NCBI GenBank assembly: GCA_947568835.1 | Contig: OX387608.1 | Location: forward strand, 4,998,001-5,062,000 | Origin: Protonemura montana | Taxonomy: Eukaryota > Arthropoda > Insecta > Plecoptera > Nemouridae | Reading direction: 5' to 3' | Length of the DNA: 64,000 nucleotides | Notes under the pieces: generated by a model | Seen by the model: the letters and a program-made list of their open reading frames with translations, nothing else | What the model was told of the DNA's origin: nothing | Database searches by the model: none | Position numbers and translations under genes: made by a program | Shown: in pieces, positions 19,199 through 31,035 of the stretch | Layout: every line of letters begins with the position of its first letter | Position numbering within the stretch: position 1 is the first letter of the stretch

Positions 19199-20635
19199 CA
19201 TTAAGTAGACTATATAATAATATTACAGTGTTTTTACTTGCATATTAGAATAATTGTATTAATCTAATTGTAAAACGCAGCTGTGTAACGCAGGGATTAG
19301 TTTACAATGTTTTTCAATTTCACGTTCAATCCCGAGCGTCCCGAGCAAATTGTTTGCATTATGATAAGAATACACGCAGATAGAGATAAGAGATATTCAA
19401 ATATTAGTTGAACAAGGCGAAGAACCGAAGAGAACACGACAAGAATGCAACAAAAGATCAGTGTCAGAATTGTAAAGCGAAAACCACGACCAGATATGCA
19501 AAGCACATGTAAAAATCACTGAAAACTGTACCTAATTTTTGACCAATCAAAACTGAACTACAATTTTGACACATAAATTGTGATGCCATATAATTTTGAC
19601 AAGCCTATACATGAATAAATTAAAGGATCAAATTTATTAATTACATATATTTCGCTGGTCACTCACCGAAAAGTTTGCCAAAAAAAAAAACACTCACACA
19701 CACCTTGGTTTTTTAAAAACTAAAAAATCACAACCAGTTTCGATTATTTATTTTTTCGTTTTTTCCCTTTGGCACACTTGTGACCTAGCGTGCTATTCTA
19801 GATCCTAAGCCTCGCGAGTAATTGGTAATATTTCCATCACGTACCACACGGCGTAATGACACAATTTACGTCGGGATTTCGAGAACGTCTTTCGACACCG
19901 GCAAGCCGCGCTAGACTGAGCTATAATCACGCGTTGCGTTGAGATAGACCGTCTAATGGCCTAAGCCAGCACCCAAGCCAGCACCCAAGCCAGCACCCAA
20001 GCCAGCTCCCAAGCCAGCCACCTTGGTCGACGGGCCGGGTTCGAGCTCGATTCAGAGTAGGCTGTCGATCTGCGAGGGTTATTAATCATTTTCGGACAGG
20101 AAATTAATTTAAAGCTAGCGCTCTAAAATCGTATCCAGTATTTAAAATACAGATTTTGATTGGTTTTAAAAAGTACTGCTTTGTTATTTATTGTGAATTT
20201 GTCTCGAAAAACACTTTTTGCTTTTGCTGACACAACTAAACGAATTTTTTCCTATATGAAAATATCGTTTTTCTATAGAAATAAATATTTTTGAGGCCAG
20301 TTTTTCAAACTGAGTGTTATAAATTCTGCTTTTAGCTTGTGGAAAATATTTGGAAAGTTCCAAGTTCTGAAACCGTTTAGTAAAATATTGCTGTTCTTAG
20401 GTAATATTTGCGAAAAAAGGAATCTTTTTCAATTGATCGTTTAAAACATCTTGCAAAAGTTATTTAAACAATTTACGAAATTCAAAAATTCGCAAAGATA
20501 TTAATGACGTATATGTTTCGCTAAAAAAAAGGAAACGAGTCACTCTTTTTTATTTAATTTTCTTTTTTGTGATTATTACCAATAATTGAACGTTTGTAAA
20601 CTTTTCTCGCCGAAAGAAAATAATAAGGTCCGCTT
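19199..20635. other. Gene-free stretch
   Basis: AT-rich on both sides of a GC-rich 12-bp repeat at 19964-20022. A minus-strand frame at 19297-19506 has hydrophobic residues but no domain. Confidence 0.45.
19964..20022. repeat. 12-bp repeat, about 5 copies
   Basis: Units AGCCAGCACCCA repeat four times and then decay (AGCCAGCTCCCA, AGCCAGCCACCT). The surrounding 19800-20080 is GC-richer than its flanks. Confidence 0.85.
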
Positions 20636-21558
20636 TAGCCAAAATGTTCTACTATACGTTGGATCTCTAGCTCACAGAAACATCTGAATTTCACTGCATG
20701 TGATTGGAAGTCGTCATGGCAACAGTTTCAACAAAATGTTCAACTATAAGTTAGATCTCTAGCTCACAGAAACATCTGAATTTCACTGCATGTGATTGGA
20801 AGTCGTCATGGCAACAGTTTCAACAAAATGTTCAACTATAAGTTGGATCTCTAGCTCACAGAAACATCTGAATTTCACTGCATGTGATTGGAAGTCGTCA
20901 TGGCAACAGTTTCAACAAAATGTTCAACTATAAGTTGGATCTCTAGCTCACAGAAACATCTGAATTTCACTGCATGTGATTGGAAGTCGTCATGGCAACA
21001 GTTTTAACAAAATGTTCAACTATAAGTTGGATCTCTAGCTCACAGAAACATCTGAATTTCACTGCATGTGATTGGAAGTCGTCATGGCAACAGTTTCAAC
21101 AAAATGTTCAACTATAAGTTGGATCTCTAGCTCACAGAAACATCTGAATTTCACTGCATGTGATTGGAAGTCGTCATAGCAACAGTTTCAACAAAATGTT
21201 CAACTATAAGTTGGATCTCTAACTCACAGAAACATCTGAATTTCACTGCATGTGATTGGAAGTCGTCATGGCCACAGTTTCAACAAAATGTTGAACTATA
21301 AGTTGGATCTCTAACTCACAGAAACATCTGAATTTCATTGGATGTGATTGGAAGTCGCCATGGCAACAGTTTCAACAAAATGTTCAACTATAAGTTAGAT
21401 CTCTAGCTCACAGAAACATCTGAATTTCACTGCATGTGATTGGAAGTCGTCATGGCAACAGTTTCAACAAAATGTTCAACTATAAGTTAGATCTCTAGCT
21501 CATAGAAACATCTGAATTTCATTGCATGTGATTGGAAGTCGTCATGGCAACAGTTTAA
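20636..21558 (+). repeat. 92-bp satellite S2, array 1 (about 10 copies)
   Basis: Units of 92 bp (CAACAAAATGTTCAACTATA at 20729, 20821 and 20913). A unit includes TTGGATCTCTAGCTCACAGA, AACATCTGAATTTCACTGCA and TGTGATTGGAAGTCGTCATG. It ends with CAGTTTAAACTTACACTACAACTAGCC. No open frame spans it. Confidence 0.95.
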
Positions 21559-21965
21559 ACTTACACTACAACTAGCCAGATTTTGGTAAAACCTAACCTA
21601 ACAAACCGTGCTAAATAAAATTCTATGCGTAGATTCCTCTCAACGTTAAGCTAAGATTCTCTTTAGGCTGCGACTTACCTCTTTCAAAATGCTCCAAGAC
21701 TAACAGCTTCGGCCGAAGATGTTACACATTAATTATCTGACCAATCACAACACTCCTAGCCGACGTGACGTCATGCATCCGTCTCTCTCCAGCAGCACCC
21801 ACGTGGTGCTCTCTATGCAGGTGATTTGTCTAAGATGTAGCTTAGCAGTTCAATGGGAAAATCATGACTTTCATGTCAATTATCTGTTAGTCTCTTCCAT
21901 CTTCTGTGAGCGTCACGAAACGCCCGCACGTGTCATAGGATTTCATAACTCTATAGTAAAAATGT
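21559..21965. other. Sequence between satellite and minisatellite, no gene
   Basis: The 88-residue frame at 21719-21985 has no recognised domain or splice support. Confidence 0.4.
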
Positions 21966-22146
21966 TGAATTGTGGTGTATTCTGATTATTTCTGCTGTAT
22001 TCCGCTGTACTCTGTTGGATTCTGATGTTGTATTTTGATGTTTCCTGATGTAAATGTTGGTCTATTTTGGTGTAACTTATGGTGCATTCTGGTGTATTAT
22101 GGTGTACTTTGGTATATGGTTTGGTGTAATCTGGTGTATTTTGATT
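21966..22146. repeat. Degenerate TCTGGTGTAT minisatellite, left block
   Basis: Repeats of about 10-12 bp (GGTGTATTCTG, GGTGTATTATG, GGTGTACTTTG). The last 97 bp (22049-22145) are matched by the block at 22611-22712 across the LINE insertion. Confidence 0.8.
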
Positions 22147-22610
22147 TATTTATTCGTTTATTGTCCATGTGATCACATACATGATATATAGACGGTCAGA
22201 ATGGTAAAACTCAAGTTACACATTTGTTTTCCAGAAATTAAAATATTCTTGTACATTGTAAAAACTATTTTCTAAAAGACATTTCTTTATTGAGATTTTA
22301 AAATCTTTGTCATTCTTTAAAGTTAGATCTTTAGGGAGGGCATTGAACAGTCTACGGTTTTCTTGTAAGGGGCCTTTATGGCTATTTAATGTAGGCCAAC
22401 CAAGTAGATGACAGGTTCGCCCTTTGCCTGTCGAGTAGAGGTGCTTATTGTTTAAAACGTATATTAAGCAGTTGATTATATATAAACATGGCAGAGTCAG
22501 GATATTAAACTTCCGAAATAAGGGCATACAAGAGTCTTTATAATATATATCTGCACAGGGGTTATGACTGGCCCGCGCCAGAAATCTGATGGCCTTCTTT
22601 TGTTTTCTTA
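22147..22610 (-). mobile_element. 5'-truncated Jockey/CR1-like LINE, C-terminal end of ORF2
   Basis: On the minus strand a continuous frame from about 22608 to the stop at 22216-22218 encodes about 130 residues: QKKAIRFLARASHNPCAD, then DSCMPLFRKFNILTLPCLYI, INCLIYVLNN, and a tail with ENRRLFNALPKDLT and LLENSFYNVQEYF. This is the thumb and C-terminal region after the reverse transcriptase domain of Jockey-type non-LTR elements (family knowledge). The 3' end has AATAAA-like AATAAACGAATAAATAAATC, an A/T-rich tail. The catalytic part is absent because of 5' truncation, so it is dead. Confidence 0.85.
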
Positions 22611-22715
22611 TGTAAATTTTGGTCTATTTCGGTGTAACCTATGGTGTATTATGGTGTATTATGGTGTATTATGGTGTATTGTGTTGTATTCTGGTGTTGT
22701 CTGGTGTATTTTAGG
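22611..22715. repeat. TCTGGTGTAT minisatellite, right block
   Basis: It starts TGTAAATTTTGGTCTATTTC, like the left block at 22049 (TGTAAATGTTGGTCTATTTT), and ends CTGGTGTATTTT as the left block does. ATGGTGTATT is repeated four times in the middle. Confidence 0.8.
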
Positions 22716-23340
22716 CTTGAATAGAAAAACTCTGAAAATATATCAGCACAATTTTTTTTTTTGGGTGGGGGATATGCTTTTGTTGTGGATTCTTAGCATG
22801 CGTTACTCCAGGGCTTAAAGTGTTTAAATTAAGTAACTGGACCGATCAGATCTGGTTAATGTCGAGTGTGCGATGATGTTTTCCACAACACAATTAGCTC
22901 TCAAAAGTTGTGGCTTAATTGTTTAGATAAATAATTTTTAAATTGGACAGCGAGGTCGAAGCTATTGGCACGTTTATTAGATATCGGGTGAATCGGATTC
23001 GATTCTTTACGAAAAAAATACTGTGCGTGTATATCGTTTATGTCTCCTGATAAAAGGACGAACAATTTTAAGAAATATACTTTTAAAATATACTTCAAAG
23101 ATTACTTCAAGGAAGAAAGTTGCTTATATGTGTTTTCTAGGCAAAGTTGGTTTCTTTTATGTGTGGCACGTTGCATATATAGCAAGGGATAAACTGAACT
23201 GACGTATTTTTAGCAAATCCACCTTTACGATGTCACAAATAATTAATTTCGTTCGTTCGTGTTGATTTTAAAATCCCATTTTAAACGCGTGTAGCACCAG
23301 CAGTGATCCAAAATTAGCTAAAAAGGAAAACAGGTTCGCT
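22716..23340. other. AT-rich sequence, no gene recognised
   Basis: No supported feature. Short frames only. Confidence 0.4.
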
Positions 23341-26300
23341 AAGGTTCAGTTTTAACAACATTTTCAACTGTAAGTTGGATCTCTAACTCACAGAAACATC
23401 TAAATTTCACTGCATGTGATTGGAAGTCGTCATGGCAACAGTTTCAACAAAATGTTCAACTATAAGTTGGATCTCTAACTCACAGAAACATCTAAATTTC
23501 ACTGCATGTGATTGGAAGTCGTCATGGCAACAGTTTCAACAAAATGTTCAACTATAAGTTGGATCTCTAGCTCACAGAAACATCTGAATTTCACTGCATG
23601 TCATTGGAAGTCGTCATGGCAACAGTTTCAACAAAATGTTCAACTATAAGTTGGATCTCTAGCTCACAGAAACATCTGAATTTCACTGCATGTGATTAGA
23701 AGTCGTCATGGCAACAGTTTCAACAAAATGTTCAACTATAAGTTGGATCTCTAGCTCACAGAAACATCTGAATTTCACTGCATGTCATTGGAAGTCGTCA
23801 TGGCAACAGTTTCAACAAAATGTTCAACTATAAGTTGGATCTCTAGCTCACAGACACATCTGAATTTCACTGCATGTGATTGGAAGTCGTCATGGCAATA
23901 GTTTCAACAAAATGTTCAACTATAAGTTGGATCTCTAGCTCACAGAAACATCTGAATTTCACTGCATGTGATTGGAAGTCGTCATGGCAACAGTTTCAAC
24001 AAAATGTTCAACTATAAGTTGGATCTCTAGCTCACAGAAACATCTGAATTTCACTGCATGTGATTGGAAGTTGTCATGGCAATAGTTTCAACAAAATGTT
24101 CAACTATAAGTTGAATCTCTAGCTCACAGAAACATCTGAATTTCACTGCATGTGATTGGAAGTCGTCATGGCAACAGTTTCAACAAAATGTTCAACTATA
24201 AGTTGGATCTCTAGCTCACAGAAACATCTGAATTTCACTGCATGTGATTAGAAGTCGTCATGGCAACAGTTTCAACAAAATGTTCAACTATAAGTTGGAT
24301 CTCTAGCTCACAGAAACATCTGAATTTCACTGCATGTCATTGGAAGTCGTCATGGCAACAGTTTCAACAAAATGTTCAACTATAAGTTGGATCTCTAGCT
24401 CACAGACACATCTGAATTTCACTGCATGTGATTGGAAGTCGTCATGGCAATAGTTTCAACAAAATGTTCAACTATAAGTTGGATCTCTAGCTCACAGAAA
24501 CATCTGAATTTCACTGCATGTGATTGGAAGTCGTCATGGCAACAGTTTCAACAAAATGTTCAACTATAAGTTGGATCTCTAGCTCACAGAAACATCTGAA
24601 TTTCACTGCATGTGATTGGAAGTTGTCATGGCAATAGTTTCAACAAAATGTTCAACTATAAGTTGAATCTCTAGCTCACAGAAACATCTGAATTTCACTG
24701 CATGTGATTGGAAGTCGTCATGGCAACAGTTTCAACAAAATGTTCAACTATAAGTTGGATCTCTAGCTCACAGAAACATCCGAATTTCACTGCATGTGAT
24801 TGGAAGTCGTCATGGCAACAGTTTCAACAAAATGTTCAACTATAAGTTGGATCTCTAGCTCACAGAAACATCTGAATTTCACTGCATGTGATTGGAAGTC
24901 GTCATGGCAACAGTTTCAACAAAATGTTCAACTATAAGTTGGATCTCTAGCTCACAGAAACATCTGAATTTCACTGCATGTGATTGGAAGTCGTCATGGC
25001 AACAGTTTCAACAAAATGTTCAACTATAAGTTGGATCTCTAGCTCACAGAAACATCTGAATTTCACTGCATGTGATTGGAAGTCGTCATAGCAATGGTTT
25101 CAACAAAATGTTCAACTATAAGTTGGATCTCTAGCTCACAAAAACATATAAATTTCACTGCATGTGATTGGAAGTCGTCATAGCAATGGTTTCAACAAAA
25201 TGTTCAACTATAAGTTGGATCTCTAGCTCACAGAAACATCTGAATTTCACTGCATGTGATTGGAAGTCGTCATGGCAACAGTTTCAACAAAATGTTCAAC
25301 TATAAGTTGGATCTCTAGCTCACAGACACATCTGAATTTCACTGCATGTGATTGGAAGTCGTCATGGCAATAGTTTCAACAAAATGTTCAACTATAAGTT
25401 GGATCTCTAGCTCACAGAAACATCTGAATTTCACTGCATGTGATTGGAAGTCGTCATGGCAACAGTTTCAACAAAATGTTCAACTATAAGTTGGATCTCT
25501 AGCTCACAGAAACATCTGAATTTCACTGCATGTGATTGGAAGTTGTCATGGCAATAGTTTCAACAAAATGTTCAACTATAAGTTGAATCTCTAGCTCACA
25601 GAAACATCTGAATTTCACTGCATGTGATTGGAAGTCGTCATGGCAACAGTTTCAACAAAATGTTCAACTATAAGTTGGATCTCTAGCTCACAGAAACATC
25701 CGAATTTCACTGCATGTGATTGGAAGTCGTCATGGCAACAGTTTCAACAAAATGTTCAACTATAAGTTGGATCTCTAGCTCACAGAAACATCTGAATTTC
25801 ACTGCATGTGATTGGAAGTCGTCATGGCAACAGTTTCAACAAAATGTTCAACTATAAGTTGGATCTCTAGCTCACAGAAACATCTGAATTTCACTGCATG
25901 TGATTGGAAGTCGTCATGGCAACAGTTTCAACAAAATGTTCAACTATAAGTTGGATCTCTAGCTCACAGAAACATCTGAATTTCACTGCATGTGATTGGA
26001 AGTCGTCATAGCAATGGTTTCAACAAAATGTTCAACTATAAGTTGGATCTCTAGCTCACAAAAACATATAAATTTCACTGCATGTGATTGGAAGTCGTCA
26101 TAGCAATGGTTTCAACAAAATGTTCAACTATAAGTTGGATCTCTAGCTCACAGAAACATCTGAATTTCACTGCATGTGATTGGAAGTCGTCATGGCAACA
26201 GTTTCAACAAAATGTTCAACTATAAGTTTGATCTCTAGCTCACAGAAACATCTGAATTTCACTGCATGTGATTGGAAGTCGTCATAGCAATGGTTTCAAC

Positions 26301-26488
26301 AAAATGTTCAACTATAAGTTGGATCTCTAGCTCACAAAAACATATCAATTTCACTGCATGTGATTGGAAGTCGTCATAGCAATGGTTTCAACAAAATGTT
26401 CAACTATAAGTTGGATCTCTAGCTCACAGAAACATCTGAATTTCACTGCATGTGATTGGAAGTCGTCATGGCAACAGTTTCAACTGAC
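23341..26488 (+). repeat. 92-bp satellite S2, array 2 (about 34 copies) with higher-order repeats
   Basis: Same unit as array 1. Diagnostic variants recur at fixed distances. CAGACACATC is at 23851, 24403 and 25323. TTGAATCTCT is at 24111, 24663 and 25583. GCAATGGTTT is at 25091 and 26011. The distances are 552 (6 units) and 920 (10 units), so blocks of six and ten monomers were duplicated. The array ends CAACTGACACTTCAACTAGG at about 26500. Confidence 0.96.
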
Positions 26489-27970
26489 ACTTCAACTAGG
26501 AGGCGAGATTTTAGTTTATATTTTGGCCCATATTGATTAAAAATAAGATGAAAACGCCAACTGACAAATGAACAGTGAACAGTGGGAAGCTTGTACAGTG
26601 ACATCGTAACTATCCATTTGCCGTGACTTAATTTGAATTTTGTTATTTTTATTTTCTTCTTGGTACATTTACTCAAGTCGTTGGAAGTAATTAGTGAGCG
26701 ATTGCTAACAAAAGTGCTAATTGATTAGCTCTAGAGAATGCCCTAGTTACGACAGAGAAAGAGCGTTACTTAGTTTTCATTTTGCATGCTAAAAAAAAAT
26801 GTTTTTATTTGTTTAAATCATTTTTCAATTTTGGGCAGCTATTTGAATAGTTGTTCTCTTTGAATTTACAGTACTTTCTTCGGTATTTTACCTAGGTGAG
26901 CTTTTATAAATTTAGTGAGTTATTGGGCTTTTTTATTTATTTTTTTGGAATAAACCAGCGAAACAGAGATTGATTGCTGTATTAATCTTTTAAATTATTA
27001 TTGATTTGCGATTTTGAACGCGTGTAAGTATTTAGCCCAGTTAAAACTTTTCAGATATAGCTTCTACAAATAAACCCACCTCCAAATTTTTTTAAAATTG
27101 TTTGCCAACCAAATTAGATCGACTAACGTCATCAAAGAAAACAACATAAGCACGGTAAATATTTTGATAAGTGATGTCACGGCATCCTAAACTATTTGGC
27201 ACATCAACAAACTAGTAAGCTTACAAACTGGCAACTAGATGGCGGTAATGCAGCGTTATGTCATGAAACTAGTTTTAATATTTACAAACAGGTGGCGTGC
27301 GCAACAAATTTAACGGTAACTTCCGACATCATGAGATTTGTTCTTGTAGCGTACCAGGTTTAAGTAATTACGAGGCAGTCAAGTAAAATGACGATAATTA
27401 AACATGAAGAATTGATTAATGAAAACGCTAAGTTAAAAAATAGTATAATAAAACTAAGTTAATAAATAACCGCTAAGAGAAAATTGAAAATTGCTAACTG
27501 GAAATGTCAGAAAGATACAGAACATAAAAATAAAGATATAAAAAATGAAATTTCTTCCTGTTACATCGTTTACAAACACGAATTCATCTCCTTTAATTTG
27601 CTTTTTATCCAAAACAAACACTTATCTAGTGTATCACAGCACTTTCTCTCGACCTTAGCGTAACATTTATAGTACCTACCTATGTACCACCTCTGAGAAT
27701 GCCGTACCGCGATAGCATCCACCCACAAGACCTGGAAACACCTCATGCTTGACCGCCAGGCCGGCAATTACCTGGTCTGCAATTACACATGCCGAGATAA
27801 CGTAATCAACTTCGCGTTCAGGTGAACTCTAATTGAATGCGCCATGCTTTCTCCCAGTTTAGTACATACCGGGACTTGTACAGCGTAATAGTGGGCCCCG
27901 AGAGACTAGGCATTGGCTGTGTCGTTGAAGAATTGGTACCTAACAACGCACATTTGAATACAAATTTGTG
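26489..27970. other. Gene-free stretch
   Basis: AT-rich. A piece at 27230-27325 (CTAGATGGCGGTAATG, then GGTGGCGTGCGCAAC) resembles the outer end of the elements at 51.25 and 63.2 kb and may be a decayed copy. Frames at 26443-26676 and 27570-27767 on the minus strand have no domains. Confidence 0.45.
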
Positions 27971-28078
27971 CTATGATAGTTTTTAGATTCATGTCTGCTT
28001 TATCTGAACTTAGCGCTAGTTTTTACAAAAACTATTTAAACTGGGTTGTGAATGCTAAGTGAAGAACAACTAAAATTC
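27971..28078 (-). mobile_element. Half of a palindromic element, family B
   Basis: It matches the left arm of family B: TTTTTAGATTCATGTCTGCT, CTATTTAAACTGGGTTGTGA and GCTAAGTGAAGAACAACTAA. It stops where the ACGTTTCG motif would start. Confidence 0.75.
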
Positions 28079-28655
28079 CTAATACAAAAATTTGTGGTAG
28101 CCCTAAATATGTAATGGTAGGTAATCGATGATTTAACTTTGAAAGTATTTTATTTACTTGTAGGTACTCTTGTAGCAGAAAATAATTTTCGATCGGGCGA
28201 GTCTGTTTCGTTGCTGTTTTTTATTTTTAAAGCCCGCATTTCTTTTATAATTTATTATTCATTATTTTTTTACAAGCGTTGTAAACATGACCTGTGTTTG
28301 TGCATAAAGATGAAAATATCTATCATGATATTTAAATCACCTTTATGTAAATGCGTGGGTGCAATATACCATTTAAATTGCACACTCTATTTTAGTTATT
28401 CGAAAATATAATTTCACATTTTTTTTTTTTTAGTGGACTAGAGAAATTGGAATCTGAAATTGAGTATTTTGACTTTAAAATGAAGAAGCCACACATGCTA
28501 TTACCTATATACATGCTGACGGGCATTCTTATTTTTGCTGCTGCAGGCGTTGCTGCTAAAATATCCTATTTTATAAATTCGGAATCGAAACCTGTAAACC
28601 TACTTTTTCCTGGCATCCTATTATCCTATTTTACTGACAAAAATGGTCGGTGCTT
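28079..28655. other. AT-rich sequence, no confident gene
   Basis: Frames at 28139-28411 and 28447-28659 are rich in hydrophobic residues because of T-rich sequence. No splice or domain evidence supports them. Confidence 0.35.
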
Positions 28656-28800
28656 CTAGGTGGAGTCACCGTAGTGCACAGAAATTTCATTTCGTTATTT
28701 CTCGCAGATTACTCGCATTCGAGACTGGTTTACGCTCAATTAAACTTTACTAATGCTAATCTCAACGATCGATATTTAATGTCGTAATTGTTTAATTTTA
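28656..28800 (-). mobile_element. Fragment of a MITE-A-related element
   Basis: Read on the minus strand it aligns with 51315-51455: GCGAGTAATCTGCGAGAAAT, GTGACTCCACCT and the loop with AATTGAGCGTAAACCAGTCT. Only the inner half is kept. Confidence 0.65.
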
Positions 28801-29539
28801 GAGGTTTGTTAAAAAGGACGGCTGCCAAGAACGAAAACGCATATTGGCTAAAAATTTGAAGTTTTCGTCATTTTTTAAATATAGCATTCCCCCCTTCGCC
28901 CCCCACCCCCACCGTTAACTGGCAGAAAATCACCTTAAACCCATCTTTATTTGCAAACATCATTTTTTTTTTTTTTACAAAAGTCCTAAATGGCATTAAA
29001 GTCGTCCCTCTTTTTCATGTAAATTTTCCTATTTTTAGAACGTTTATGGATTTCAAAAACCATTTTGCTCATTATTGCAATTGTAATTTCCCACACTAAT
29101 TTCTCGACCATAATCGTAACGCTTCTTATTTAGAAACAATCCATCGAAAAAAACCACCCACAATAACTGCAACAATGTGAAATCTACACCCAGCAATCTA
29201 CGCCCAGCAATCGACGCCCACAATCTACGCCATGTAATCTACAATTGGCACGTTGCAATCATAATTGATCTGGATTGCAACGAGTTGATTCGCTGATCGA
29301 TCAAGACAACCAATCGATACTCGATCCATCTTATCGGAGTCCAAGATTGCGCTGGCTCGAGATCGATGTGGCGTGATCGCTGTTGCGGATCCTTAAGGAC
29401 CGAAACAGGAAAACAAGTTTGCTTGGACTTTAAAGTACCTATATCGACACTAGTTTCGCTTTCTGAGTTAACGTCCAGTAGTTTCTTTGAGGTTTTGAGA
29501 GTCGTTGGTTTATGAGTCTTGTGGTTTTTCGGTTAATGC
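28801..29539. other. Gene-free stretch with a 14-bp degenerate repeat at 29188-29242
   Basis: Four loose copies of CAGCAATCTACGCC lie at 29188-29242. The remainder has no supported feature. Confidence 0.45.
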
Positions 29540-29559
29540 TCTTTTGTGAAGGTTTTTTA

Positions 29560-29640
29560 TCCTAAAAAGGACTTGTCCCAACGTTTCGGCAGAGATTGCT
29601 CTGCCATCTTCAGGGTGACATTTACCCTGGTCAAGACTGG
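29560..29640 (-). ncRNA. Hammerhead-ribozyme-like core (possible Penelope-like/retrozyme relic)
   Basis: On the minus strand CUGAAGA (29613-29607) and one extra U are followed by a stem with perfect 7-bp arms (29605-29599 and 29594-29588) and a 4-base loop. GAAAC follows at 29587. This is the CUGANGA, stem II, GAAA order of a hammerhead core (known motif). AGGGU and ACCCU just 5' of it could form a short stem I. The extra U before stem II and the lack of a clear stem III or cleavage triplet argue against activity. Penelope-like elements are known to carry such motifs. Confidence 0.45.
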
Positions 29641-29896
29641 TCATTTTATATTGCTTGACGGTATGGTTTAGAGTCTGAGTTTTTTACCTTTAAGAACTGT
29701 CATAGTCGAACATATCGTACCCTAGATTTCGCAGCGCTATCTCTGTGAATTTCTCTAATCAAGAGTAACCATTAACCAGATTAACCAGATTTTGAATCAT
29801 GGCTGTTCAAAGTCACCGTTTTTGTTGTTGTTGAGAACAAATAAACCAACCCTGCCTAAAACACTTAAGATGCGATTGATTCTTTGCCAAATAAAA

Positions 29897-30192
29897 GTTG
29901 AGGTTGCAAGGATGAAAACGAGTGCATCAACTTCACTCGCCTTGCTTGTCAACCTCTCGACAGCATGGATTTGTAGAGGAATCCTGTTATTCGCGTTGTC
30001 CTGTCCTTTGGACGGGACGTTAAGCCGGTGATCCCCTTGGTGCTCCTTGACAAGAGTAGTCTACCTTCCGGTACCGAGTTTTCCCTCCTCCCTTCTGGGT
30101 TAGGTTAAGTTCATCACCATCCACTCATTCACCGACGCCATTAGACCAGTGCCGCATGGCCCTATGTCAAAACAGTGCGTCGTTAAATCCCA
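29897..30192 (+). mobile_element. 5S-SINE body, headless copy
   Basis: It contains CTCGACAGCATGGATTTGTA, GGGACGTTAAGCCGGTGATC, CATCCACTCATTCACCGACG and CAAAACAGTGCGTCGTTAAA. It has no 5S-like head and no clear tail. The frames over it are artefacts. Confidence 0.85.
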
Positions 30193-30618
30193 CGAAGTAG
30201 CATCATTCTTTGTAAATTGGGACATAACCTTCTCTCATTTGTCGGACAGACCTCATGGTCTGCTAATATAATTCTTAATAATGACCTTTGGTACCTTTCA
30301 TGGCTTTTATGCATTTTTGTTTTCAGTCGATTTGGACTTCTGCAATTACAGAAAGATGATAATCCATCAGGTTGTTTCAGTGATAACAACTTAAGACCAC
30401 AGGTTGACGTTGTACCCGGATAGAAATGCGCCCCGGTCCAGGCGTCCTAAATTTATAAGCTCTTTGAAAACAGCTGGCGATCGAACGATAATATCATGTG
30501 ACATATCAGTAGTCTTCCCTTTCTCTCAGACGATTCCAATGCACTCTGACTGCATTCACCGAGACACGAACCTAGTTCATCTTGCCCTTGAAAATGTTGC
30601 AGTGTTCATCACTGGAGT
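30193..30618. other. Sequence between two SINEs, no gene
   Basis: Frames at 30183-30423 (both strands) and 30404-30709 are open by chance, and the last runs into the SINE head. No domain is seen. Confidence 0.4.
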
Positions 30619-31026
30619 ACACCGAATGGCTAGGCGTGTTGAAACACCGGTCCTTGTGAGATCACTGAAGTTAAGCAACACTGCGCTGGGTCAGGTATTG
30701 GATGGGTGACCATCATACACATGACTAGTTCTGTTCGGGAGACAGGTTTGAGGGATGAAAGTTAGTTCAGGAACTTTATTCGCCTTGCTTATCAACCTCT
30801 CGACAGCATGGATTTGTGGAGGAATTCTGTTGTTCGCGCTGTCCTGTCCTTCGGAAGGGACGTTAAGCCGATGATCCCCTTGGTGCTCTTTGACAGGAGT
30901 AGACTACGTGCCGGCACCGGGTCTCCCCTCCTCCTTTATTTAAGCACATTATCATCCAGATTTACCGTCGCCATTAGATCGCTTGTCAAAACAATGCGTC
31001 GTCAAACCCAACTAATCAATCAAACA
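30619..31026 (+). mobile_element. Full-length 5S-headed SINE (reference copy)
   Basis: The head at 30619-30712 matches 5S rRNA (AACACCGGTCCTTGTGAGAT, ACTGAAGTTAAGCAACACTG, TATTGGATGGGTGACCAT), including the internal RNA polymerase III promoter. The unrelated body starts near CTGTTCGGGAG at 30731 and runs through CTCGACAGCATGGATTTGTG, GGGACGTTAAGCC and CGTGCCGGCACCGGG to AAACAATGCGTCGTCAAA. The tail is AATC repeats (31010-31027). ATCACTGGA (30608-30616) and ATCACTAGA (31027-31035) are a likely imperfect target-site duplication. By family knowledge this is a SINE3-type (5S-derived) element. It needs a partner LINE for mobility. Confidence 0.88.
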
Positions 31027-31035
31027 ATCACTAGA

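Noticed and set aside
20636..26488. CRISPR array
   Set aside because: Repeats are contiguous 92-bp monomers with no unique spacers, and the genome is eukaryotic.
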